DNA of 62,052 nt from Vitrella brassicaformis (GCA_001179505.1 CDMY01000198.1:1-62052), one strand, 5' to 3'; shown: positions 40,361-52,549, numbered from the stretch's first letter. Notes: generated by a model not told the origin, from the sequence alone. Made by a program: numbers and translations.

Positions 40361-40418
40361 TCTGACGAGTTGGGAGGGGTAGAGGAGGACGCAGCGGACA
40401 ACACAAGCCAACAACCAG

Positions 40419-40837
40419 TCAAAAAGAAAGGGAAACGGAGGAGATGTGGCTGAAAGAAGGCTGGAAAGCCGAATCCGGCAGAGAATCTGAAAAATGAATT
40501 CCAAAATTGTAAATCAGGGTTTGCGGGGTTAATTTCGTCTCTGTCTCCCGTCGCGAAAATCTCGCCGACTTCGACATGCAAAAACCTGCGGCCACAAAAG
40601 GGCGGCAGGACAGGAGGAAACACAAGGGTATAAGGGCACTTTGATCGTGTGAGAATCTGTAAGTTTTGACCGCTCACTTTTTCTGTGTAGAATGAACTGC
40701 TCTTTGATCTGAGTGAAAATGATATGAGTGAAGAGAGCATGACATTCAGATCGCAGCTTATCGATTTCCTCACCGCTGTGCAGGCTGCAATCGTTGCCAT
40801 GGATAACAGAGCGGAGGAGGCAGCGGAAATCGCTCAT
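40419..40837 (-). CDS. Possible small two-exon gene, unknown
   Basis: The start at 40837 gives MSDFRCLLRSVIHGNDCSLH, then EEIDKLRSECHALFTHIIF and QIKEQFILHRK, ending at a GTGAGC donor. The acceptor GGCCGCAG near 40592 keeps a frame to a stop at 40419-40421, for a product of about 105 residues. The first exon looks helical and protein-like, the second less so. No family recognised. It lies immediately upstream of the proline-rich gene and could be its true 5' end in another splice form. Confidence 0.3.
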
Positions 40838-41055
40838 ACTTCAATGCATTAACTCAAAGGTCACAGACACAACACTTACTCCATTTGTCTCTGTCTGCCT
40901 ATTTGCCAAACGACAGGGTCACAGACAGAGGCACACCGCAGTCCACTAGCAAATCGCACACACACACGGCCTTCAAATGGTCTCGTCTTCTCTTGTGGCC
41001 GTCTGCCGGTGAGCCAAGACGGACTCTGCAGAGAGAAACGACGCACAGCAGACAG

Positions 41056-42636
41056 TCACATGAATCGATGTATATGTGTCTGCGCACTGGTGTTCATTTG
41101 GATGAGTGAGGGGTAGTAATGGCCGTCAGTGCTCGGGTTGTTCGCCGGCAGGCCGAAAACGAAATCCTCATCTGAGCGATACACACACGTCAAGAGGCAG
41201 CTGCTGTTGCCATCAGCTCGCTGGTGTCGTAATGCCCATACCCTTGCTCAGCTGTGGGAAAGCTGCCTGGTTCTCGTTGGCCATCTGAATCGTGCTGCTG
41301 CCTGCACCGACACACACTTATCATGGGGGTTGTGACCGACTCCTTCGTGGCCATCGATGTGTATGTGTCTCGTGACCATTGGCAGCTGCAGCGCTGGTTT
41401 GGACGAGGGATGAGCCGCCTCCGACACACATGTGTGTGGTCACACACTGCATGAGGGGGTTGGGTGCGGCGTCCATGGCGGGCAGCAAACAGTCGGTCAG
41501 CTTGTCCTGGCTGCAGCACCCCGAGTCACCTGGACTGCCCTGGCCGACACAGTACACAAAGGCGAGACACGTACATGCTCTCAGCGGCGCTGTGTGGCGC
41601 CAGCTGCGTACAGATGAGGAGAAGGTGCCTCCCTGGAAGGCCGCACTTAGCGTCGCCTTGATCTGGAGCAGCTGATTGCGGCGACTCTCCTGAGCAAAGC
41701 ATGCCACAGTCACATCTGCACCATCTATATATGGTGCGCTCCTGAAATATCTGACAATCTCGGCTTTGATGGCGTTCTGCTGGGCGGCGGCCTCTCTCTC
41801 GTGCTGTTGCTGCACGCAGTAAGACGCACGGAGGAGGGATGATGGGCTCGCCACCCGCTTTGCCCCCTACGGTGTCTCTTTGGATTTGGGCGAGGGCGTC
41901 GTGGCACCGCTGGATGGCCTTCCGCAGGTTGGCCTCCATCGTGGCCAAAGCCGACATCGTCAAAATCTCCTGCACGCATCCGACGGGAGGGCACCCATAG
42001 GAAGAGTTGTCTTGTGGTCCTTCCTCCCCTGCTTACGTGTGCATCAGTGGCGACTTTCCTCTGAGATGTGGCGAGAATCTTCTGGAGGTGCGCCACTGCA
42101 GCGTCGCAGCGGGCCGTGGCCTTGCGGAGAGCCGTCTCCGCACACAACAGCTGACGAACACACACAGAAGACTGATGCTTTGCCTGCCTGTCTGCCTGTC
42201 TGTCTGCTTGCTGGGGCTCTCACCGACCAGGTGCTTTTCGACGAGCGTCTGCACCTGATGCACTGCACCGTAGAGAGCAAATGACAGTAAGGCAAGGACG
42301 TATCCTTTCTCTCCGTTCTCTGCGTTCCTTACCGAGGTCGTAACTTCCTGGCTGCTGCATGGCCAGCATGGAGACGGCCGTCCCATTTCTGTCCGGTGCT
42401 CCTGCTGCTGGTGTCTGTCTGTGGGTCTCGAGCACGTGCAGGACGTCCTTGGCGGCATTGTGGGCCGACTCGTGGAGGAATGCGGGGTCGACACTGAGCC
42501 CCGACTGCTCCAGATGATTGCTCATCTCAGTGAAGGCCGACGAGAGGATGTCATGCGTTCTGTCGAAGTCATGGGCCAGGAGGGAGGCGGCTGATGACGC
42601 TGTGAGTAGGAGGAGGACAGCGGAGAGATGCTGCAT
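41056..42636 (-). CDS. Secreted protein of unknown function
   Basis: The start at 42636 (MQHLSAVLLLLTASSAASLL) is a clear signal peptide. It is followed by a helical Ala/Gln/His-rich body: HDILSSAFTEMSNHLEQSGL, ETALRKATARCDAAVAHLQK, EANLRKAIQRCHDALAQIQR (two related Cys-containing helical repeats), and IVRYFRSAPYIDGADVTVA. A Cys-bearing exon (GCCSQDKLTDCLLPAMDAAP) follows. The final exons (TIQMANENQAAFPQLSKG, then DEDFVFGLPANNPSTDGHYY) lead to a stop at 41056-41058. About eight exons. Secreted or lumenal by its leader. No family recognised. The donor after LMQC sits within a GTGTGT run, so its exact place is ambiguous. Confidence 0.55.
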
Positions 42637-42975
42637 GGTGAGAGAGAGAGGATGGACGGGATGACGGGCGGCACGCTGCTCAAGGGAGGCCGGGCTGGCT
42701 TGGAGGGGGATGAAACGGGATGGATGGGATGATGGGATGTGGGCGCAACGGCACGGAAGCGAGGGCAGAGACAAGTGACCGAAGCCCCCAGTCTGCCCCC
42801 GCCTGCATGTCGCGCATGCAAATCTCTAGACCTGTCATGCAACGCAGATCTCTGAGTCAGAATGCAGCGATGGGCAACGTCCCTCATCCGTTCCCCTCAA
42901 TCACGTCACAAAAAGGCATGCATGTGCTCGCCGGAAAAAGACACCAAATGGTCAGTCAGTGATGCAGTCAGTCAG
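42637..42975. other. Intergenic region
   Basis: Upstream of the secreted-protein gene and downstream of the next (-) gene. It has GGATGGGATG simple sequence and a TCAGTCAG tandem near 42953-42980. No gene was seen. Confidence 0.5.
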
Positions 42976-44272
42976 TCAGTTGCCTGACCGCAGGAATGAG
43001 CCCCTGATCATGTCGACTCCCTTCCGAATGAAGCTCCGTTCGTCCTCGTTCGACCGCCGCTGCTTCTTGCTGGCCTCCTGCGCCTTCTTCTCCTCCTTCT
43101 CTTGCTTGTACTTCCCCAGACGAGCAGAAAACAGCGCCTCGTTGTACATGGCAACTTCACACACAGTCGTACAAAGAGAGGTTTGTGACGCGCGAATGGA
43201 TGTCGGTGGCTGAGTGTGATGTGCTGCCTACTAGGGCCAAGATGCCTCGAGTGCGCTGGGAGAGAAGGAATCCGAGAGCATACATGAGCATGGACAATCA
43301 ATGGATGGATGGATTGGATGATTGGATGTGCGTGTGCGTATGGGTGCACATACCGAGGAGCATCGAGCTGGGTTTGAGGAAGCTGAGGCAGGGCTGGTAG
43401 GTCCCTGGGGGCTTCTGGCCAGCATCCGTGTGCCCAAGAATCGTCCCATGCTTCTCCTCGACATACCCTCGAGAAACTGACACCAAACGAACAAGGCAGC
43501 CAGCCAAAGATGAGTGCACGAATGGACCAACATGCACCGATGCCATCTCACCTGTCCTCTCCTTGCCCTGCCTCTTCTGGGCAGCTTCCTTCTTCTCAGC
43601 GGCGATCTTGTGCTGAAAGGACTCGTAGCACTCGCCCACCACACCGATGATCCTGTGCTTGATGGCGTCGTCGATGGGCTTCTTCGACGTGCAGATGAGC
43701 CACTGGTCGTGGTCCCCCTCCCCCCGGATGGCGAATGCGACGCTTCCCTTGAAGGCCCGTTTGAGGCTCTTGGCGATGCCCAGCTGGAAGTCCTTCCGGC
43801 GCTCTGACGGCACGCCATCGGCAGGCGGCAAATAGAGGCTCTCCTGATAGTTGCCGACGGGTGCGGGGAACTCCACTGGGCGTGTCAGCCTGCTGGCCAG
43901 TTCAGCTGCCTGCGCACGGATCTTGTGGTTATGGAATTCTTCGGCAAGCATCCTCAGGGGGTCGATGATGTTACTCTCCATCTGCAGCTCCGGCAGGATG
44001 AACTCTGCAAGGGCCTCCAGGATCGCCACAGCCGCAGTGACCGCGTGATCGCCGCCCCTGAGCCACGCCGGGATGTGCATCACTATCACGGGCAGCTGTC
44101 CGCGGATCTCCTGCACCGTTTGATGGAGCACGGCAGGGTCTCCGCATCGCTTGCTTTCGACGAGAGTGGCGACTCTCTCCTTGACCCACGCTATCCTCTC
44201 TTGCTCGGCCTGTTGGTCCGCATAGGAGGTCGAGGATGCACCCGGCATGGTCCCGCTGATGAGTCGCCTCAC
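42976..44272 (-). CDS. Uncharacterised intracellular protein
   Basis: No family recognised. The start is at 44272 (MRRLISGTMPGASSTSYADQ) or at the Met eight residues later. A long first exon encodes a helical protein: RIAWVKERVATLVESKRCGD, VTAAVAILEALAEFILPELQ, IIDPLRMLAEEFHNHKIRAQ, KDFQLGIAKSLKRAFKGSVA, FAIRGEGDHDQWLICTSKKP, and AIKHRIIGVVGECYESFQHK, ending in a Lys/Glu/Ala-rich helix. Two more exons follow: VSRGYVEEKHGTILGHTD through YQPCLSFLKPSSMLLG, and YNEALFSARLGKYKQEKEEK to KGVDMIRGSFLRSGN (stop 42976-42978). The middle part, with FAIRGEGDHDQWLI, may be a small alpha/beta domain of the profilin or roadblock size, but that is only an impression. Divergent from the next (+) gene. Confidence 0.6.
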
Positions 44273-44564
44273 CGATCTTGACGTCAGCTCATCTTCGGGG
44301 ATTTTTACTGGATTACCTCACGTGCTCCTGCTCCATGGCACGTGGCGAGAGGAGCGAGAGGACTTGATCACACTGCTCGGCCTCCGGGGCCGTGAAACTG
44401 CTCTATCCCGAGTCGGACACGTCATCCTTTCGCATTGCGTGTGTGTGTCCCCTCCATTGCATGGGAGGCGACACTCGGTATTGTGAGCGTGCGTGAAGCC
44501 TGCGTCGCCAAAGAAGGCCCCTTGCAAACAAATCTCGCAGCCCGACTCGTGACTCTCCGCAGCG
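44273..44564. promoter_or_regulatory. Divergent promoter region, 292 bp
   Basis: Between the start codons of the (-) gene at 44272 and the (+) gene at 44565. Inferred from geometry only. Confidence 0.35.
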
Positions 44565-46583
44565 ATGAGGGGCATCCTGGATGTGGTATCTATACACACA
44601 CAAGGGCAGGAGAAGGCGCACGCACATTTCGTTGTTGCTTGTGTGTTTCTGCCCGCAGCTTCCCCCACAGATGCTCGCGCAGATCACACCTTTGCTGCGC
44701 ACGCTACTGAACGATGCGACCGAGATGCTGATGGGTGAAGAGCCTCAGCACCACACTGTCGAAGCGGTGAGCAGGGAGCGCACACTGAACCAAACAGATC
44801 TGCACTACCTTCGTCGTTCAGGACCTGTGGGACGATGCCTACACACAGCGCCTGCTGCGTGACTGCCTGTGCTCGGTGGGCGAGGAAATTGCGAATCGTA
44901 TGCGTGGATGTTGCTTACGATAGTGTGTGCTGTGTGTTGCATGAATCAGATCGGCTACGAGCCGTGGGGAGAGGCAGCATCCCAACCCGGGTCCGACCCT
45001 TCCCACCTGGTGCTCACAAAGCTGGACTACCGGTGCGTTGCGTCAGTCAGAAGCTGCAATGGCCACCTCACTTGCCACACGTCAGGCCCTTGTTGTGCCT
45101 TCAGGTTCGTGGATGCTCAGCGGGCGATCGACGAGAAGGCCTCCCTGCACAACTACCCTGTCGAGCCCTCCCGCAGCACCACACAAGTCACCCCCGCCCT
45201 GTCCGTGGATATGCAGCAGCCCCCCAACGACCCGATGGACGACCAGGTGGACCAGGCAGAGATGACGGCCGGCCTCCAGCCAGAAATGGGAACCACAGAA
45301 GAGGACCAGCAGGGCGAGGGTGCTGGCAATGGTGCTGCTGCTGGTGACGGCCTCGTTCACGACACCGAGCCCGTGGAGGACGAAAATGCAAACGCTACGC
45401 GACGTACGCCGACAGCCGACGCCAAGACTCAGGAAGGAGAATACGGTGGTTGCCTGATGGTGTGTGTGTGTGTGTGTGTGCTGGGAGGTGTATAGACTGG
45501 GTGTGCAATAGCGGCGGCAAGGCCTACCGCGAGGAGCCGGCGAGCATGCGCGTCCTGCACGCAGCCCTCTTCAAGCTGCTCCTCGGCAACGTCGAGGGAC
45601 GCATCAAGGTAACCGAATCAACCGCATCACACACAGACCCATTGCACGGTTGCGTGCATCGTCAGTGGCGGAAGCGAGAGCTGGTGGCGCAGCACCATCT
45701 CCACCAGGGGGTGGCGCAATACCGCTTCCATGTCAACACCAGGTAGCTGCGGGATGACAGAACACGATGAGGGAACTTGTCTCTGTCCATCTCATCTGTC
45801 TGCTTGCGTGTCAGGATCAGGTTCTCCAAGCGCAAGAAGAAAAGGGGACGATGGGGCTGGACAGTGCTGGTGCAGCACCGTGACACACAGGGGCTATCGG
45901 TGGGAAGAAGAAAACAGTCGAAGCGAACATGATATCATGCTATCATGCTTATGTATGTATGTGTGTTGCAGGAGTTTTCTCTGGACACGCCTGATTCCAT
46001 CACGCGGGAGGACCTCCAGAGCGCCCTCAGTGAAGTGGAGGCCCTCATGGCCATGCCAGCATGCCACGAGTACGCAGAAACAACAGAGCAGTGAGCATCA
46101 CTTGCTGAGTGTCTGGGCGATGGATGGATGGATGGATGGACGGATGGATGGCTTGATGGTCTGTGCAGGTGGTTGGAGGGCATTATCTACTTCGAGAGCA
46201 GGGGCAGCAGCAGCAACACGGCCATCCTGCTGCAGCGTCACAACATCGTCAACGCACCGGGCGAGTGGGTCAAGCAGGAAACGGTGCTCGCGACGGGAAA
46301 CTTCGATCGTCTGGTCAGTGGCCGCCATGGATGGATGGCCTTTTGCCCATGTCTCCTGTCTTCCCTTCAGGATCGTCTGGTGCAGGTGCTTCAGGGGTGC
46401 GGCATCCGCGATTTGCACAAGAAGCGCCGCCCCATCGAGCGCTCCCCCAGCCCGCCATCCAAGCGACCTGCGCAGGAGGCCGAGGCCGCTGCACCGGTGG
46501 CCGGTGCAGAGAGTGGGGCTGCTGCATCGATCAAGGTCGAGGATGAGCATGACTGTGAGCATGAGATGACAAATGGGGCATGA
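44565..46583 (+). CDS. Uncharacterised multi-exon protein
   Basis: No family recognised. The start at 44565 (MRGILDV) joins across an intron to LPPQMLAQITPLLRTLLNDA, then LWDDAYTQRLLRDCLCSVGE with EIANRIGYEPWGEAAS, and HLVLTKLDYRFVDAQRAIDE. An acidic, Gln/Glu/Asp-rich disordered insert follows (about 45180-45440). Next come MRVLHAALFKLLLGNVEGRI, WRKRELVAQHHLHQGVAQYR with FHVNTR, and KRKKKRGRWGW. The remaining exons are FSLDTPDSITREDLQSALSE, WLEGIIYFESRGSSSNTAIL and DRLVQVLQGCGIRDLHKKRR. The end is a basic Ser/Pro segment (RRPIERSPSPPSKRP) resembling a nuclear localisation signal, then an acidic tail and TGA at 46581-46583. A nuclear role is a guess from that tail. Confidence 0.55.
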
Positions 46584-46986
46584 CACAGAGTGACGGCATG
46601 CATTTACTGTGGATGGAGGGGGAATCGTGTGTGAAGACGCTCAATGCTTGTTGCGTGTGCATACGTCTTTTATCGCTTTGCGCGTGTGTGGAGTGCAAGA
46701 CTCTCGTGCTCAACTCGTTTATCCACATGACTGTTGCCTGTCGTGTCGGCAATTCCTTTGTGTCCTGGCCGCCCCCAGGAAGATCTCACCCTCTCTGGTC
46801 GGTCGATCCAAAGCATCAACCAACAGGTGCGGTGCGGCCGGCGATGTTGCCGTAGGACGGACGATATGATATGTACAGAGAGAAACCATTCTGTTATCTA
46901 TCGTCATGCATTGCATCGGTGCACGAAACGTGGGTCCACTGGAACAACACAAACACACAGCCTAGCCACAAACCTCACTCCCTCCT
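46584..46986. other. Convergent intergenic region
   Basis: About 400 bp between the 3' ends of the uncharacterised (+) gene and METTL3. No gene was seen. Confidence 0.5.
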
Positions 46987-49183
46987 TCATGCCGTCTGCT
47001 CAACGGGCACCGGCTCTCGACGATCAAAGCGGCCCACTCTGCGCTTCGTGCCGGGTTTCTCCGCAGCATCTGGTGGCGGTGGCGGGGGCCGTTGGGCCAC
47101 CTCCAGCCCTAGCGATGAAGCGATCTGGTTGTACCGCTCGATCAGCCCTGGCTCGCTCAGACGAGTGCCCTCCAGCTGGTTGCCTGCCATGACACACCAC
47201 AACACAACACAACACAACACAACCCAGACACACCTGTGCTGCCGTGTATGGTGCCCCCCTTTCTCCCTGAACGACGTACCTAGTGTGATCCAGTTCTTCC
47301 GCGTGTTGTGCATCCGGCCGAAGAGCTCTAGCTTGAGGCATTGCGGCGCCATGCGTTCGATGATGCGGTAGACCTCGTCCGGCTTGCGTGAGGTCTCGCG
47401 GACCTCCGAGAGGATGATGTCGCAGTCGATGTTGGTGTTGAGCCACGACGGATTGCCCTTTATGCCCACCAAACAGTGCTCCTGAACGATACGCACACAG
47501 AGGGACGGTAGATGTATTGTCTGATGTGGTTGTTGTGTCTTGGTGCCGGTGACTGACTGCCTGCCTGCCTGACCTTAGAGTGGTTGAGCCAGTGTCCCGT
47601 CCTGCCTGTCCTGATGATGCGCTGCAGCTGGTTGCATTTGACCCACAAGACCTCCTCCACACGACGGTATCCCCACAACTGAATGAAACACGACACATGA
47701 GGGAACGTATGTTGGCTGTTTGATGGATTGACGCCGTGCCGCCTGTCTCCCTTGTGTGTGTATGGACCTCCATGCAGTCTCTGCCCAGCTCCATGGCCCT
47801 CCCCGTCACCCACAGAAACAGCACGCCCTCACGCTGAATCTGATCCACCTGACGCCCACACAGACAGCCGACATACACACATGGTGGAGCCTGCAGGGCC
47901 CGGCCCCGTGTTTGTGTTGGTTACTTGACTTGGTTACCTACCCTCATTTCCTTCATTTCTTTGTCGGTCATGGTGCCGTATGGGAGGTCCATGTGGATGT
48001 CCCATGGGGGGTCGGCCATGATGACCTTGATCAAGTCGCCGAAGATCGAAAAGTCAAACTTGCTGCACACACAACGACGCACCCACACGGCCACAACAAA
48101 CAGACAGAGGTGCCTGTGGGTGGAGACAGAGGACTATGCGTACCGAATGTCACATTTGATCCACTGAGGCTCCCACTCCTCGAGCTTGACCTCACTGATC
48201 GCACCGATGTCCCACTTTGTCGCCCTAGACAGCCCACACGCAACCAACAGAGGATACAAACATCAATCACATCAAACAATACGTGTGCACGTATTGTGTG
48301 CACACAAGCGAAAAGGCAGGCAGGCAGCGCAGCGTGCGAACACCACCCATGCCATGCAGTGCAGGTGTGTATCCTATGCTCCCATCCGTCCGTCCGTCAG
48401 GTCGGTCAACAGAGAGTGATGCTTTAGTTAGTGTATACGACGAGCCAGAGTCCCATTGGCAGCCAGCACGTATGTATGTCTGTCGTCCCATGGCCACCCC
48501 ACCCCACCCACAGCCCTACTCTAGAGACGTACATGGTCTGCGAGAGTAGCTTCTGCCGCTGCTCGGGTGCCAGGTCCTGGTCGATCTCGTAGTGCACATA
48601 CTTGCAGGTGTTCATGTGACGACACGAATCCAAATACGAACAGTCGCCCAGACTCACATCTGAGACACAACACACACACGAGACAGACACAGGTGTGAGC
48701 GACCAAAGAGAGTCAGTCTTTTCCGTGTGTTGATATGCGTTTGGATGACTTTCTTTGCGTACCGGTGTGTGGCAGTATGATCCGCCGGAAGTGGACCTTG
48801 TTGCAGGCGACGTGTGTCTTGTTGGCCCTGCAGCAGTCCTCTCTTGTGCCGTGGAAGCAGAACTGCAGCAGCTGAGACCCCTCCTTGTTCTGGAAGGTCT
48901 GCGCCTTGAGCGTCTGCTTGGCCGTGGGGGCCGCCAATAGCTCACGCAACTCGTTGCCCGTGTCCTGGATCTGCTTCACCTGCACACATACACACAGACA
49001 GATGGCATGGAGGGGGTGGTCCATGTGCACACGCCTTTGTGTGGTCATGGTGAGCGTGTGTGTACTTGCCTTTGCTGAGGGCGCGTTGAGCAGCGCATCG
49101 AGATCCATGGAATCGTCCCTGTCGGGAGCTGCACCAGGGATGGACGCCAAACCGTTGCCCTGAAACCGAGGCCGCTTCGCCAT
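46987..49183 (-). CDS. METTL3: N6-adenosine-methyltransferase catalytic subunit (MT-A70)
   Basis: Transfers methyl from S-adenosylmethionine to N6 of adenosine in mRNA; nuclear, normally paired with METTL14. The start at 49183 ([11 protein letters not shown]) is the first ATG; the frame continues upstream only through GTG. Exons encode an N-terminal disordered part, then two CCCH zinc fingers as in animal METTL3: [20 protein letters not shown] then VHF, and [20 protein letters not shown] then HYEID. The methyltransferase domain has the catalytic DPPW ([20 protein letters not shown]), [55 protein letters not shown], and [20 protein letters not shown] with [16 protein letters not shown]. It ends in a Pro-rich, basic tail (stop 46987-46989). 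All key motifs look intact. Confidence 0.95.
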
Positions 49184-49250
49184 GGCCACACCACCTGACA
49201 GACAAAAACAGCACGCACTCGTGTGTCAGTCAAATCGTTCCATCCAGTCC

Positions 49251-49967
49251 TCACTGACTTCCTGCATCACTCGAGGCGCCCTTTGACACGGATGGCGACC
49301 GCGAGGGCTCCCTCCTCTTGACGCCAAGAAGCCTCCCATCCACCCTCTCTCCCTCCCGGCCCGACACAAACGCCTTGGCCACCCACTGACTCATCCGCCG
49401 CCTGTCCACACGCTTGAGCACCACACTGCCCTCCACACTGTCCATGTCCAGCACGCCCGACAGCTCACGCAGCCCTCCCCACTCGAGCAGCAGCCGCACA
49501 ATGTCGTCATGCTTGATGACCCGCTGCGCCGCCACGTCCTTGCGGTACTGCTGGCGGATCTGGCGCATCAGGCTGCTCGACTCGATGGGCGGCGCGAACA
49601 GCCCATCCACACACAGGTAGTGCGCCAGCACACGCTTCAGCTCCTCCAGCGACCTCGGAGGCTCCTTGACCAAACCAATCGACACCTCTAGGAAGTCGCC
49701 GTCTTGCTCTGCGGCGGATGGAGTGGCTGCCAGCTGGCGTGAGGCTGACTCCAGGACCTCATCAGTGGGCGGTTGACGGCCGGGAGGATGGATGTCATGC
49801 GAGAAGGGCTGCGGGGGAGGGGCGGGAGCAGGACGAGATGGTCCTACTGGTGGTGCTGGTGGCGGCTGTGGCTGCGCGTTGACGGATGCAGGCTGACTCT
49901 GCCGCTCCTGCTCCTGCTGTTGCTGCTGCTGACGCTTCTGATACTTCTCCTTGAGTTTTGACATCAT
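49251..49967 (-). CDS. Uncharacterised Gln/Pro-rich protein, single exon
   Basis: A 238-residue intronless frame, unusual here. The N-terminus is MMSKLKEKYQKRQQQQQQEQ, a short basic coiled segment, then a Gln/Pro-rich linker. A folded-looking part follows: DEVLESASRQLAATPSAA, DFLEVSIGLVKEPPRSLEEL with KRVLAHYLCVDGLFAPPIES, QIRQQYRKDVAAQRVIKHDD with IVRLLLEWGGLRELSGVLDM, and EGSVVLKRVDRRRMSQWVAK. It ends in a basic Ser-rich tail. The stop lies only about 67 bp before the METTL3 start on the same strand, so the promoter of METTL3 must overlap its 3' end, or the two are co-transcribed. No family recognised. Confidence 0.6.
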   Translation of the reverse strand: MMSKLKEKYQKRQQQQQQEQERQSQPASVNAQPQPPPAPPVGPSRPAPAPPPQPFSHDIHPPGRQPPTDEVLESASRQLAATPSAAEQDGDFLEVSIGLVKEPPRSLEELKRVLAHYLCVDGLFAPPIESSSLMRQIRQQYRKDVAAQRVIKHDDIVRLLLEWGGLRELSGVLDMDSVEGSVVLKRVDRRRMSQWVAKAFVSGREGERVDGRLLGVKRREPSRSPSVSKGASSDAGSQ

Positions 49968-50181
49968 CTTCGGTCAACGACAATATATGGGAACGTTGAT
50001 CACAAGCGTTCGACAAATCACGTCACCCCCTTTTGCCCCTTCTTCCAGCTAGTAAGCTCGCAATGGAGGTCGCCCCTCTGAATCGTCAAGCATTCCGCCA
50101 GCAGAACCCCACGACGCCTCAGTACCGTCGTCCGCATCGGCCTCATCACAGATCTTGGCATAGAACCTTCTCGTTGCCAAC
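49968..50181. promoter_or_regulatory. Divergent promoter region, 214 bp
   Basis: Between the start codons at 49967 (-) and 50182 (+). ACAATATATGG near 49980 is a possible TATA-like sequence for either gene. Confidence 0.35.
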
Positions 50182-52549
50182 ATGATGATCTCGCCATCAG
50201 GGAGGTTCAGCGGTTTCGCAAGATCCATGCCAGCAGCCGCAGCAGCCGCCACTGCTTCGCACCTGCCCATCTGCCCCACCCCAGCCCCTCCGCCCTTCGC
50301 CAGGGTCCGCAGCTTCGCCAGCCATGGATTCTCACTGCATGGGCGTGAGCGTGAGTTTCGGCAGCGAGGGGTGATGGCCAATGAGGTGTATCGGATGGTG
50401 GCCAAGGAGCCGCCTGATACGGATGAGTGGCGGCGGATGGCCAAGAGGATAGCTGAAGACTGTGAGCAGCTGACGGAGGAGGACCTCGCATACGTCATCG
50501 GTCAGCAGTGCAGAGGGAGATGCGATGCCACATACTATACGCGTCCACGTGATGTCATGTGCTGTATTGTATTGTATTGCAGAGTGTCTGAGTCGGCCGC
50601 CGAGTGAGCTGCTGTCCGACATCGGTGACCTGTACAGATCTCTCGAGGCCACTTTGATCAGTCGCATGGCGTCGTTCAAAAGCCACCAGCTGAAGCGCAT
50701 CGTGGCATCCTATGCCCTGGTGGGTGTGCGGCTGCCAAAGCTGCTCGACGCCCTTGCCGACAGGGCGGCACGGACCGTCGAACAGATCTCTGGAGGCGAA
50801 TACAGCTCTATGGCTGGAGGTAAGGGAGCTGCCGACTCGCGAATGCTCTCACACGCACTCAGGCGATCTATCTTCTCTTATATTCTTTGTCTTGTCCTTC
50901 TGTCTGTCTGTCAGCGTTTGCCCGCCTGAACCATCAGCATTTTGCTTTCTTCGATGCTATCGCGGATCGAGCCATCGCCGACGCGTCGGATGACGTCACC
51001 ACTCCCTCCTCCGACTCCCCCCGGCTGTCGTCCATCGACATCACCCACCTCCTCTACGCACACGGCCACCTCAACATCCGCAACATGCGCCTCTTCAAGA
51101 CGCTCGGCGAGGCCCTGCAGCAGCAACAGCAGCTGGCGGAGCTGACGACCGTCAATGCCGCCCTGGCGTTGAATGCGTGCGCAAGGGTCGGCCACTGTGA
51201 CGCTGGGCTCTTCGATGGGGTCGCTGACAGGCTACTGGGCCAAGACGGTGAGTGAGGCAACGCAGACAGGAGAAAGATGACCCAGAAGCGGCATCACGGC
51301 GTCTGGGCGGATGTGTATTGGGTGTGTTAAAAAAAGGCACCAAGCCGATCTCCGCGGAGGACTTCGAGGCGCGTCATGTGGTGCTGATGCTGAACTCATT
51401 TAGTCGGTGCAACATGCGGCGGCCTGCCGTCTTCAAGCGGCTCACTGGCCTGCTACTCGACCCACCCCGTGTGCAGACGCTCTCGCCACAGCAGCTCGCT
51501 ATTGCGGTAAGAATGGCATGGCAGACGGACGGACATGGGACGCCTTCGTGGGTTGTCGTTTGAGTCTGTGCAGGTTCATGCGTTGGCCAAGGTGGACGCG
51601 TTGCATCGGCCCTTTATGGAGGCCGTGGGCGTGAGGGCAACAGAATGTGCAGAGGAGTTCCAACAACGAGAGCTGGGTACGTCCACACGATGATCTGACT
51701 GACACCAACCCTGCACACCAATGCATTCTCATCTCTTTCTCGTGCTCTCCGTCCAGGCAACCTTCTGTGGGGTTTTGCGAAGCTGGGCTATCGCGATCGC
51801 CTCATGACTGCCGCCCTGTTGGCCGAGGTCAAGAAGCACGCCGAGAGCTTGGACGATATCACCACGGCCCAGGTGCTGGACGCCATGCGGCGGTTCGATT
51901 GGCGGGGCGACTATGTGCTCAACAACGCCCTCAGGGACAGGTTCTTGACCTCCATTGAGACCAGCGACAACCACAACCTCACACAGTCTGCTTGGTGGGG
52001 GAGGGAGGGGTGGCTGGGTGAGAGGCACCGATGTACACCCATGTCTGTCTGGCTGGCTGCAGGTGTTTGACGGAGCTGGATGCCTTTCCGCAGCACGACG
52101 GGACGATGGGTCGCGTGTTGAAGCGGCTGATGGCCCTGCAGGACGCCATGGCCACCAACAGCCACACATACATCAGGCAGCTCGTCAGGTCAGCGCCAGT
52201 GACCCACGCAAACACGAGTAAGGTACGTACGTGTATCTGTCTCTGGTGCAGGACCTTCCAGCTCAAGTACTCGCAGGACTTCGCCAAGCTGCCGCAGCCA
52301 GAGAAAGAGTGAGCAACACACACACACACACACACACCGGCGGGTACCCATGCGCCAATATTCTCTCCTGTGCGTGTGTGTTGGCTGTGTGACAGTTACG
52401 CCTTGTCGATGGTCAAGACTGAGCGTCTTCCCTGGTCTGCGCGCGAGAACAGAGGGATGACTAGCCGCTTGGTGGACACACACACGGCGGGGAGGGCAGC
52501 TATTGGCGAGCAGCAGAGTGCTGCTGCATCCGGTGTGCCGGCAGAATGA
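50182..52549 (+). CDS. Organelle-type helical-repeat protein (RAP/HPR/OPR-like)
   Basis: The start at 50182 (MMISPSGRFSGFARSMPAAA) gives an Ala/Arg/Pro-rich, acid-poor leader typical of mitochondrial or plastid import. The body is built of paired helices like those in FASTK, OPR and heptatricopeptide-repeat RNA-binding proteins: MASFKSHQLKRIVASYALVG, VRLPKLLDALADRAARTVEQ, IDITHLLYAHGHLNIRNMRL with FKTLGEALQQQ, TTVNAALALNACARVGHCDA, VLMLNSFSRCNMRRPAVFKR, GNLLWGFAKLGYRDRLMTAA, and ITTAQVLDAMRRFDWRGDYV. Ten or so exons; stop 52547-52549. Members of these families act in organellar rRNA or mRNA stability and mitoribosome assembly; that role is inferred. No RAP domain was identified at the C-terminus. 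Confidence 0.6.
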
